This document shows positions 6,893 through 13,727 of a stretch of 14,917 nucleotides of DNA, in pieces (position 1 is the stretch's first letter; each line of letters begins with the position of its first letter). A program made the position numbers and the translations under genes. The stretch comes from Ruminococcus sp. (GTDB taxonomy: Bacteria; Bacillota; Clostridia; Oscillospirales; Acutalibacteraceae): assembly GCA_022510985.1 (NCBI GenBank), contig JAFLSL010000005.1, positions 1 to 14,917 of the forward strand, read 5' to 3'. The notes under the pieces were generated by a model that did no database searches, had not been told where the DNA came from, and saw only the letters and a list, made by a program, of their open reading frames with translations.

Positions 6893-7309
6893 TTTTGTAA
6901 AGTTTTTAAAAAATTTACTATCCGTACAATGCTACACCCTATCGAATATAATTGGAGTGTATAGAAGTGACTCGGAATTTATTTTAACAGAGGTGTGTTT
7001 TTGCGTACAAGTGAGGAAATATTTGAAAAGTCTTTTCTGTTGTGAAAATATACAAATATATAAGTTGCTTCCAGGTTGATATAAATGTGTAAAATAGTTT
7101 TTGAGGGCAGAAAATCTGTCCTCTTTTTGTTTTTACTATTAATACAGAGCAATTTCCGCCTAAATTATTTTAAGCAGGTTAAGGCAGGGGCAGACCCGAC
7201 GCTACACATCAGCCCGCAGAGTTGAGTGTTTCTGATTATGATGCGATTTGTTGCGAGGTTTAAAACAGCATCACTTGATGGGTTTTATAAATAACTAATA
7301 TAAAAAAGG
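6893..7309. other. Non-coding stretch without a convincing gene
   Basis: No frame gives a credible protein. It holds a consensus TATAAT at 6947-6952 with only a weak -35, an isolated terminator at 7103-7128, and a short GC-richer patch around 7186-7215 that contrasts with AT-rich flanks. The patch could be a remnant of a lost gene or element, but nothing identifies it. Confidence 0.5.
7103..7128 (+). terminator. Isolated intrinsic terminator
   Basis: GAGGGCAGA (7103-7111) pairs with TCTGTCCTC (7115-7123), one G-U pair, AAA loop, followed by TTTTT and further T-rich sequence. No protein gene ends just upstream, so it may end a short non-coding transcript or be a relic. Confidence 0.7.
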
Positions 7310-7338
7310 TTGCATAGCAAAATGCAATATGGTAAAAT
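7310..7338 (+). promoter_or_regulatory. SigA-type promoter of the structured RNA
   Basis: TTGCAT (7310-7315), a 17-nt spacer and TAAAAT (7333-7338). The predicted start (about 7345) coincides with the base of the long stem. TTGCAT is repeated inverted as ATGCAA at 7322-7327, a 6-bp dyad overlapping the -35 that could be an operator. Confidence 0.6.
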
Positions 7339-7344
7339 ATAGTT

Positions 7345-7508
7345 GCGACATAAAATATTATAAAATTAACGAATAATTGCGTGTACTTTTATTTTGGTAA
7401 AAATACAGGCTCAATTTAACATGCAATTATTCGTAGTTAAATATTTTGTGTCGCAGCAGATGAGCTATGTGTTTTTATGCGTGGCTACTTTAGTGGCTAC
7501 GCATTTTT
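7345..7508 (+). ncRNA. Candidate structured small RNA or attenuated leader of the XRE gene
   Basis: The predicted transcript starts with a long imperfect hairpin. The outer stem 7342-7359/7440-7457 has about 17-18 bp with two G-U pairs. An asymmetric internal loop follows, then an inner stem (7366-7369/7437-7440 and 7370-7380/7423-7433; the outermost inner pair competes with the end of the outer stem for 7440). A small apical hairpin is at 7383-7391/7398-7406. A separate terminator stem then ends the unit. There is no open reading frame of note inside. It matches no riboswitch, T-box or other RNA family that I can recognise. G-U pairs in the stem argue for a function as RNA rather than as a DNA inverted repeat, although a mini transposon-like element is an alternative. 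Confidence 0.55.
7477..7508 (+). terminator. Intrinsic terminator of the structured RNA, just before the XRE gene
   Basis: A 12-bp stem (7477-7488 with 7493-7504, two G-U pairs) with a TTTA loop is followed by TTTT and AATTTT. It lies 22 nt before the ATG at 7531, so the XRE gene would need read-through or its own start. The arms also form a direct repeat, GTGGCTAC-TTTA-GTGGCTAC. Confidence 0.8.
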
Positions 7509-7530
7509 AATTTTGTGAGGTAAATGTGTA

Positions 7531-7740
7531 ATGTCAATGGCGTTTGGAGAACACTTGCGTGAATTAAGAAAAAGCAACACGAAATATACTCAGGAAGATA
7601 TGGCTAAAAAGCTCAATATAAGTCGTTCGACATATACATATTATGAAACAGGGAAATCGGAGCCGAGTTTCCATAGTCTTCACAAAATATGTGAGACACT
7701 AATGGTTGATTATAACACATTATTCGATTATAATGAATAA
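7531..7740 (+). CDS. Small XRE-family DNA-binding regulator
   Basis: 69 aa consisting almost entirely of one Xre/Cro-type helix-turn-helix domain: LRELRKSN at the start, YTQEDMAKKLNISRSTYTYYETGKSEPSFHSLHKICETLMV as five-helix core (shown by spacing of hydrophobics and the TYYETG turn), and a short acidic end. It should bind DNA as a dimer. The ribosome binding site GAGG lies about 10 nt before the ATG at 7531; the ATG at 7537 is an alternative start. It is preceded by a terminator and a possible structured RNA, and followed after 90 nt by the large secreted protein gene with no clear promoter between, so the two may be cotranscribed. The target is unknown; the dyad at 7310-7327 is a candidate site. 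Confidence 0.88.
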   Translation: MSMAFGEHLRELRKSNTKYTQEDMAKKLNISRSTYTYYETGKSEPSFHSLHKICETLMVDYNTLFDYNE

Positions 7741-7830
7741 AAACCATAGCATAGGGACTCACTTAGGCAATTAAAAATTCGGTCACAATTTTTTCTCTTT
7801 GAGGTTATAGTTGATAAAGGAGGTTTTCTT

Positions 7831-10212
7831 ATGAAACATTTGAAATTTTTATCTATCGTTCTTGCGGTGATGATAGCTTTTTCATCATTGACAGTTGTTT
7901 TTGCTGTTTCGAATGAAAATGACGTTACAACAGCAGAAGATATTAAGGCTCAGGAACAAGCAAAAATTGAAGAGATACTTCACTCCGGCGGATATTATCC
8001 TGAGTTTTGCGTAAAGCTTGGAAAGATTGACGACATTTATGTTTACAAGGCAGGCTCTACAATGTTCACCGAGCTTTATTACAGTAAGATACTCGGAAAC
8101 TATCTTTTTACCTCACACAGTCAACAGCCCGGTTATGATTTTGGAATTTATATCATCAAGGACGACTGTGCCTACACGCTTGAGAACGCGTTAAAGCAGG
8201 ACGTTGTTGACGACGATTGTATGGATGAAATTATGCAGTTTATCGGGCTTTCAGGCCCGGGCTGGAATGCGTTAAAGCTTACCGAGGAGAGAAAAGCTTT
8301 CCTTGAAATGTTAGGCGAAAAATCCTACGGCGGCGAGTATAGCGTAGACGAGATAGAGAATTTTAAAGAAATCGGAAGCCTTGACAGTAACTCAGGCAAA
8401 ATCAAGGTCTACAGTAACTATTATAAGGGTGCTTCCTATTACTCTACCTTTAGCGACTGGCTTATAACACAGCCGTATTACAACACAAATAAAGAGTATG
8501 GAATTTTTATTGTCTATAGCGAGGATTCAAAAATTTCTGTTTGCAGACTTGAGGACGCTGTAAAATCAGGCTTGATTGATGATGAGGATGTTTTAAACGC
8601 AGTCGCATTCACAAACGGCGACATTACCGCACGAAAGCTTAAAGGTAACGAGAAAGCGTATGTGGACTATCTTATCGAAACAGATAAATTTACTACACGC
8701 GTTTATGAATACAAGGAGCTTGGAGCTGTTGACGATTATACGCTTGTGCTCGGAAGAACCGACAACGACCCGAGAAATACAGGCTTGCCCACCAAAACTG
8801 TCGAGTACGCGGGTATCTACAAAATTGAAAACAGCGAAAGCTTTGGAGAACAGCTTTATCTTATTAAAGACAGCGAGGTTCTCACAATTCCCGATGCCTA
8901 CGACAAGGGAGTTTGGATTGGCGATATAAAGGACGCTTATTTGGCAAGCGGAGACACTCACTTCACCATAACGAGAACAGGTGGAAATGATACGAATGAG
9001 AAAACCGAAAAATTACTGCAGGTTTTGAAAAGCTATATCAAAAGTAAAAGCAATTCAGAAGGAAGATATTTGTCCGCAAGCTTTGGCGAGTATAAAGGCT
9101 TTTTGGTTTGCTACGCAGGCTATGAGTTAACTCAGCCTTGGGAGCCGTGGGCAAGAATAGGCAACTATGCGTTTAAGCTGAACACACAGCTTGAAAGCGA
9201 CGAGCAAATGCTCGGTCTGTATCTTGTAAAGGATAGCGAGGTTCTGAGGCTTGAGGACGCTTATAATAATTCAACCATTAATGATAAAGAGTTGAGTAAT
9301 ATTATTAAGCTTATACTCTCAAAGGATACGTACAAAAATTACTTTTATATTTACGACATAACCGACCTCAAGGTAGGCACCATAGGCGATTATGAAATTC
9401 GTTATGAAGGCATTACAAACAGTTACTTTGAATTCGCCGAGAATGTTGTTGAAGTCGGCAAACGCAATATCAAGCTAGGCAAATACGACCTTTATGTGTG
9501 CGGATACAGCAACTTTACTCCAAACGGCAATACAAGAGGCTTGTATGTGCTGGATAAAGAAAACAACAAGGTTGATTTGGTCAAAGCGTATGAAAGCTCG
9601 TTAATCGGCACTTCTGATGAAGTCATCAATCTGCTTAGAAACAGCGAGTTGAGCGGCAAAGGATATTGGGAAATTTCAAAGGTAGTCGGCTCAGAAAACA
9701 CAACTCCCACAGAGCCGGTATATATACCGCATGAGCCGAAAATTTTTGTCGAAAAAAGCAAGCTGAAAGCGGGCGAAACCTGTCATGCAGCAGTTATGTG
9801 TGCGAAGGCTAAAAGCTGGAAATCCTCAAACAAAAAGGTAGCAACGGTTAAGAATGGTAAGGTTACCGCACTTAAAAAGGGTACAACAACTATCACCGCA
9901 ACGCTGATAGGAGGCAAAAAACTTAGCCGCAAAATAACGGTAAAGAATAATCCGACAATTAAGATTGGCAAAAAGAAGCTTAATAAGTCCAAAACCTACG
10001 AAATAAGTAAGGGTAAAAGCTTAGTTGTAAAAATCAAGGGTACAGCCTCGGCGGTTAAGAATAAATACAAAACCTCAAAGAAAAGTGTCGCTAAGGTAAC
10101 CTCAAAAGCCGGTGCAAAAACCGTTAAAATTAAAGGCTGCAAAAAAGGCTCTGCAAAAATAACGCTCAATGTTAACGGAGTAGAATTTAAGATTAAGGTT
10201 AAAGTAAAATAA
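7831..10212 (+). CDS. Large secreted protein with five repeats and C-terminal Ig-like domains
   Basis: 793 aa. Signal peptide about 1-25 (KHLKFLSIVLAV ... VVFAVS). Residues about 50-610 hold five degenerate repeats of a ~110-120-aa unit that I cannot assign to a named family. Each contains a G-(I/L)-Y-hhh-KDSEVL-x-LEDAY-xxx-I-xD core, found near 104-138, 223-262, 341-372, 461-495 and 569-603, i.e. spaced 119, 118, 120 and 108 residues. An often-preceding strand reads like YxYKxLGxIDDYxVY. After a Thr/Pro segment (about 622-634) follow a BIG2-like domain (about 637-704, WKSSNKKVATVKNGKVTALKKG as core, within 21 residues' reach of its usual form) and a second lysine-rich Ig-like domain (about 706-793). 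No wall anchor or catalytic motif is visible. The ribosome binding site is AAAGGAGG. Ligand binding or adhesion by the repeats is a guess. Confidence 0.85.
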   Translation: MKHLKFLSIVLAVMIAFSSLTVVFAVSNENDVTTAEDIKAQEQAKIEEILHSGGYYPEFCVKLGKIDDIYVYKAGSTMFTELYYSKILGNYLFTSHSQQPGYDFGIYIIKDDCAYTLENALKQDVVDDDCMDEIMQFIGLSGPGWNALKLTEERKAFLEMLGEKSYGGEYSVDEIENFKEIGSLDSNSGKIKVYSNYYKGASYYSTFSDWLITQPYYNTNKEYGIFIVYSEDSKISVCRLEDAVKSGLIDDEDVLNAVAFTNGDITARKLKGNEKAYVDYLIETDKFTTRVYEYKELGAVDDYTLVLGRTDNDPRNTGLPTKTVEYAGIYKIENSESFGEQLYLIKDSEVLTIPDAYDKGVWIGDIKDAYLASGDTHFTITRTGGNDTNEKTEKLLQVLKSYIKSKSNSEGRYLSASFGEYKGFLVCYAGYELTQPWEPWARIGNYAFKLNTQLESDEQMLGLYLVKDSEVLRLEDAYNNSTINDKELSNIIKLILSKDTYKNYFYIYDITDLKVGTIGDYEIRYEGITNSYFEFAENVVEVGKRNIKLGKYDLYVCGYSNFTPNGNTRGLYVLDKENNKVDLVKAYESSLIGTSDEVINLLRNSELSGKGYWEISKVVGSENTTPTEPVYIPHEPKIFVEKSKLKAGETCHAAVMCAKAKSWKSSNKKVATVKNGKVTALKKGTTTITATLIGGKKLSRKITVKNNPTIKIGKKKLNKSKTYEISKGKSLVVKIKGTASAVKNKYKTSKKSVAKVTSKAGAKTVKIKGCKKGSAKITLNVNGVEFKIKVKVK

Positions 10213-10219
10213 AATTATG

Positions 10220-10251
10220 TCAGCCCTCTCCAAAGGAGGGCTGAATTTTTT
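10220..10251 (+). terminator. Intrinsic terminator after the repeat protein
   Basis: TCAGCCCTC (10220-10228) pairs perfectly with GAGGGCTGA (10236-10244), followed by A and six T. It begins 8 nt after the stop codon. Confidence 0.9.
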
Positions 10252-10270
10252 GAAAAAATATCTTTAAAAC

Positions 10271-10299
10271 TTTACATCACTTTGCTTTATATGTTAAAA
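10271..10299 (+). promoter_or_regulatory. Probable SigA-type promoter
   Basis: TTTACA (10271-10276), a 17-nt spacer and TTAAAA (10294-10299) lie between the preceding terminator and the cohesin-like gene. The -10 is not ideal. Confidence 0.5.
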
Positions 10300-10341
10300 T
10301 TTACGTAGTTGTTGTTAAATCTTATATGAGGAGGGGTAAAG

Positions 10342-11106
10342 TTGAGGAGATGGCTCTCAGTTTTTGCAGCGATTATCATTGCAATTTTGTCGACAGCTAC
10401 CGCATTTTGTGTGGACAGCTTGCTTTTTGCAAAGAATGTTTCCGTTAAGAATAACAGGCTGTTCGATGTTTCACTCGAAGTGAAATCGGAGAAAATTCTA
10501 TGTGCCGCAACTTTTACCCTTAAATATGATAACTCGGCTGTTTCGTTCAGAAACGCTTCGTCCTCACTCAGCAACTCGCAGGTAAAATTCAGCGATAAAA
10601 ACGGAACCGTTAAGGTGATTTTCCTTTGTGCAGACGGCGTGAGGGTAAATAAAAAGACGCAGGTCGTTTCAGTGCGGTTTAAGTCGCTTGAAGAGGGTAG
10701 CTCAGATATAAAAATTTCAGCCTCGGACTGCGTGGATAATAAAGCTAAAAATTTTAAGTCCCCGAGCGGTGCTGTTTGCAAGGTGAAAGTAAGCGGTACG
10801 GCAGGGAAATCAGGCACAGGCGTTTCAGGCAGAAAATCAAAAAGCACGGGCAATCAAAATTCAAAAGGCGATTCTGAAAAGTCCGACAGCAAGAATACAG
10901 ACGAGGAAAATATTTCCCCGAACGGTGAAGATAAAGGCTTGCTTTCGGCTTTTGATTCAACTTTAAACGGAGAGAGCTCGCCGATTTTTACTGTTGTTTG
11001 TATGGCTTTAGCGATTTTGGCAGCGGTGGTTGCAGTTGCGATAATCATAAGAAATGATAAAAACAGAAAAGAAAAAGCAAAGAATAACATAGATGATGAC
11101 GATTGA
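10342..11106 (+). CDS. Membrane-anchored cohesin-fold-like protein
   Basis: 254 aa starting with TTG at 10342; the choice rests on a strong GAGGAGGGG ribosome binding site 5 nt upstream and a signal peptide that follows at once (1-22, cleavage near TAFCVD). Residues about 27-150 form a beta-sandwich pattern like cohesin domains: FDVSLEVKSEKILCAATFTLKYDNSAVSF, then VKVIFLCADG and VVSVRFKSLEEGSSDIKIS strands. A Gly/Ser/Lys/Asp-rich linker (about 151-212), a membrane helix (about 215-236) and a charged tail ending DDDD complete a type I topology. True cohesins dock dockerins in cellulosomes, but the fold also occurs in unrelated surface proteins and no dockerin is visible in this window. The next gene starts 13 nt later, so the pair is probably one operon. 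Confidence 0.8.
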   Translation: MRRWLSVFAAIIIAILSTATAFCVDSLLFAKNVSVKNNRLFDVSLEVKSEKILCAATFTLKYDNSAVSFRNASSSLSNSQVKFSDKNGTVKVIFLCADGVRVNKKTQVVSVRFKSLEEGSSDIKISASDCVDNKAKNFKSPSGAVCKVKVSGTAGKSGTGVSGRKSKSTGNQNSKGDSEKSDSKNTDEENISPNGEDKGLLSAFDSTLNGESSPIFTVVCMALAILAAVVAVAIIIRNDKNRKEKAKNNIDDDD

Positions 11107-11119
11107 TAAAGGTGAAACA

Positions 11120-11797
11120 ATGGATGCAAAAACTACGGGCAAATTTATTTGCAGGCTCAGAAAAGAAAAGGATTTAACTCAGGTTATGCTTGCCGAAAAA
11201 CTTAATATCAGCAACCGTACGGTTTCAAAATGGGAAAACGGTGACGGATTTCCCGATATTACAATTTTGCCCGAGCTGAGCAAAATTCTCGGCGTCAGTG
11301 CAGACGAGCTTTTGACAGGCGAAAAAATAAAGCGTGCGGATAAAAAAGATAATGCCCCCGATAATAAACCTGCAACAAATAATCTCGACAATTTCTTCCA
11401 GATTACATATGTTGTTGCGTTATTTATCGGAGCGTTTTCGGCATTGCTCGGCGGTGTAACAGAGTTTTATTCGATATGGGCATTTCGGATTTTGTTTTAT
11501 ACGCATTGGGAGATTATGTTTGCAGCTGTCTCGTTGTTTTCACTTGTTGCAAGCGGACTTATATTTTCAGTCGGAGTTACAAGGCTTAAAATTTCATACT
11601 CAATTGCTGAGATAAGAGCTAGAGTGATTAAGAAAATCTGGCTGTTGTCGCTGATTTTGTCAATCTTCCCCGTATCGTTTATATTAAGATTAATCGATTG
11701 CTTTCTTCCGATGATAAACGTGTGGCTGATTGCGATAGCGTTCGCAGTCATTTTAGCATTAGTTTTTACGCTCGCTTATAAAAAGATTTCGGATTGA
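11120..11797 (+). CDS. XRE-family regulator with four C-terminal membrane helices
   Basis: 225 aa from the ATG at 11120, preferred over an in-frame ATG at 11093 because AAAGGTG lies just upstream and because the family normally begins with such a MxAxxxGKFICRLRKEK start. Helix-turn-helix domain about 6-61 (LTQVMLAEKLNISNRTVSKWENGDGFPD, then LSKILGVSADELLTGE), typical of Firmicutes regulators. After a hydrophilic linker (62-90) come four predicted membrane helices (about 95-113, 131-153, 172-194, 201-220). A DNA-binding domain tied to the membrane could respond to envelope state or to the membrane protein encoded just upstream; this is inference. The ligand and target are unknown. Confidence 0.85.
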   Translation: MDAKTTGKFICRLRKEKDLTQVMLAEKLNISNRTVSKWENGDGFPDITILPELSKILGVSADELLTGEKIKRADKKDNAPDNKPATNNLDNFFQITYVVALFIGAFSALLGGVTEFYSIWAFRILFYTHWEIMFAAVSLFSLVASGLIFSVGVTRLKISYSIAEIRARVIKKIWLLSLILSIFPVSFILRLIDCFLPMINVWLIAIAFAVILALVFTLAYKKISD

Positions 11798-11861
11798 TTT
11801 ATACTCGTTTAATTTGGCATTTGGAGTATGTTAATTGAGTTAAAAATAGGAGGCGAGATAA

Positions 11862-13577
11862 TTGGATATTTCAAAAATTGATAAAAATTTGATTGAAAGA
11901 TTTGATTCAAGCTATACAATAGCAGAATATGTTTTCGGAGTAGAACCTATTGCCGCATCTGCGAAAACACAAAAGAAAATCAGAAAATGGATTGAAAAAA
12001 ACTATATTGGCGATGAAATTTACCACCAAAATGTAATGCGATATATCGGCAAAGAAGTTAGCGATAAAAGATTTTTAGAATTTATAAAAGCGTGTCACGA
12101 TCAAATTCAATTAAACGGTACGCGTAAAAAGCAGTTGTTTGATAAATTTTCTGTCGATTTAACCGAAGAAGTCAAAAATGCAATTTGGGAATTACTTGAA
12201 TATGATGTTTATTGCAGTAATGTTCGTAAAGCCGGAAATGATGCACAAATCAATGTAGGATACACCACAGGTTGTGAACGCACTTTAACTTTAGTAAATG
12301 CTTCCGGTATACCGGAAGGAAGAATTGATTGTTTATCTTTTGAAAACGGAGCATTTATTAAGCAGGATGACGAATATATACTGAGTGGCGAAGTAGAGAA
12401 TTACGAAGAAGATTTATCAACATCGTTTTCTATCCGCTTTACCGATGCAAAAATTGATACACCCTTATTCAGGGCAGATGAGCAGCTTTTTTTAGACACT
12501 CCTTGGGATTATCTTGAATCTATTGCCGGTGCAATACTAGATAAATACATTTTATCCGCTGAATATCTAAATGATAGAGAAAAAGAATTACTACCATTAA
12601 TCGCAGAGATTAGCAAGTTGTCTTATTGGAGGTATATTCCCGACGAATTTAAGTCTGCTGATTTTACACAACTTAAATTTTATATTATCCGATTTGAATA
12701 TAACGAATTGTTGCCTCTTGTTGAAGTTTTGGAAAAAGAATTTTTTGACGAAAATAAAAAAGAACGAATTATTAAAAAACTAGTTTCAAAACTAAATACT
12801 CAAAAATACGAACCTCTTTGGAGAGAAATCTATAATATTCTTGTCAAATCTCAAGAGAACTATAAGTCCAAAGAAACTGTATGTTGCCAAAAAGAGTTGT
12901 TAAAAGAAACACGAAGTAATATTCAAAGACTTATGGAGTTTCACGGATATTCGGGGCAATACCCTGACTTTACAAAAAAAGGTTCTACCAGAGGGGTTCA
13001 TTTAGCAGAGTCTTATGATATGAGCTATTTCGTCGGTGCCAAGAAAAATGTTGTATATCATATTCATTGTATCGAAGAGTATTTTAATGAATATTTTACG
13101 ATTCAATTTCTATGCGGCACAGAATTATTGAAGAAAAACGAAAACGCAGGAGATATTTATTCCTGCTTGTTCAATGCCGAAGGACGCCGTCTGTTCCAAA
13201 CAATTTCGTATGAGAGTGACCGTGTTAACTTTGACGGAGAACGTGAAACGGACGATTTAGAGCAGCGAGTACAAATCGCTGTTAAAAAAGCTGAACTCAT
13301 AAAACTTACAAAGAAAGAACGAGAAGAAATTATGGGTTATGACTTCACTTACTGGAAATTGTTTTTGCTTGTATTTATTGGTATGGGTGGTTTGTTTGGA
13401 ATTTTTATGACCATAGGGCTTATATTGATTGGAATAGTGCTATGCCTAATATTCGCCATGCCTCAAAAAATCCCATCAATGTTTTTAGAGATACCTTGGT
13501 GGTCATTGTTTTTGTTGGCATGGGTGCTTTTCGGAGGAGCTATGGGTGTCATAACAGTATTGGCAAAAAGAAAATAA
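11862..13577 (+). CDS. Unrecognised protein with two C-terminal membrane helices
   Basis: 571 aa starting with TTG at 11862; the start is supported by AGGAGG at 11848-11853. I do not recognise the family. Residues 1-490 are hydrophilic and mostly helical, with a beta-rich insert near 125-200, and there is no signal peptide, so this part should be cytoplasmic. A Cys/His-containing segment lies near 340-440 (VCCQKELL, YHIHCIEEYF), but no complete metal or catalytic motif is clear. Two strongly hydrophobic segments (about 499-532 and 546-567) end the protein, followed by a KRK tail. The gene looks richer in A/T-ending codons (many TTA, AAA, GAT, ATT) than its neighbours, which may mean recent acquisition. 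It stands alone: 64 nt from the gene before it, with a terminator after it. Coding is certain; function is open. Confidence 0.8.
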   Translation: MDISKIDKNLIERFDSSYTIAEYVFGVEPIAASAKTQKKIRKWIEKNYIGDEIYHQNVMRYIGKEVSDKRFLEFIKACHDQIQLNGTRKKQLFDKFSVDLTEEVKNAIWELLEYDVYCSNVRKAGNDAQINVGYTTGCERTLTLVNASGIPEGRIDCLSFENGAFIKQDDEYILSGEVENYEEDLSTSFSIRFTDAKIDTPLFRADEQLFLDTPWDYLESIAGAILDKYILSAEYLNDREKELLPLIAEISKLSYWRYIPDEFKSADFTQLKFYIIRFEYNELLPLVEVLEKEFFDENKKERIIKKLVSKLNTQKYEPLWREIYNILVKSQENYKSKETVCCQKELLKETRSNIQRLMEFHGYSGQYPDFTKKGSTRGVHLAESYDMSYFVGAKKNVVYHIHCIEEYFNEYFTIQFLCGTELLKKNENAGDIYSCLFNAEGRRLFQTISYESDRVNFDGERETDDLEQRVQIAVKKAELIKLTKKEREEIMGYDFTYWKLFLLVFIGMGGLFGIFMTIGLILIGIVLCLIFAMPQKIPSMFLEIPWWSLFLLAWVLFGGAMGVITVLAKRK

Positions 13578-13582
13578 CAAAA

Positions 13583-13606
13583 AACGGCACCAATGTTGGT
13601 GCCGTT
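13583..13606 (+). terminator. Terminator hairpin after the 571-aa gene
   Basis: AACGGCACCAA (13583-13593) pairs perfectly with TTGGTGCCGTT (13596-13606). The T-tract on this strand is weak, whereas the opposite strand has a good one (TTTTTTGTT), so it may be bidirectional. Confidence 0.75.
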
Positions 13607-13727
13607 AACTATTTGTGCCCATAGAATAATGTCTTTTCTGAAAATTTTAAAATAAAATGAACCTTTTTGCTATTTAAAATCTCTAATATATAGAATGGTC
13701 ATTCAAAAACATAAAAGGAATGATAAT

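Noticed and set aside
6995..7045. Short reading frame GTG..TGA (16 codons) after AGAGGT
   Set aside because: Too short, weak ribosome binding site, and no sign of coding beyond chance.
7186..7215. GC-richer patch resembling a piece of a lost element
   Set aside because: No inverted ends, no reading frame and no match I can name; only mentioned as part of the gap.
7342..7457. Mini inverted-repeat transposon (MITE) reading of the long palindrome
   Set aside because: No flanking target-site duplication is visible, the arms pair with G-U and unequal loops, and promoter and terminator fit an RNA better; not excluded.
8511..8519. TGTCTATAG resembling the ECF -10 motif
   Set aside because: Inside a coding region and without TTAAAC 17 nt upstream.
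10287..10853. Long open frame on the minus strand opposite the cohesin-like gene
   Set aside because: It mirrors the codons of the plus-strand gene, lacks a ribosome binding site and has no domain features.
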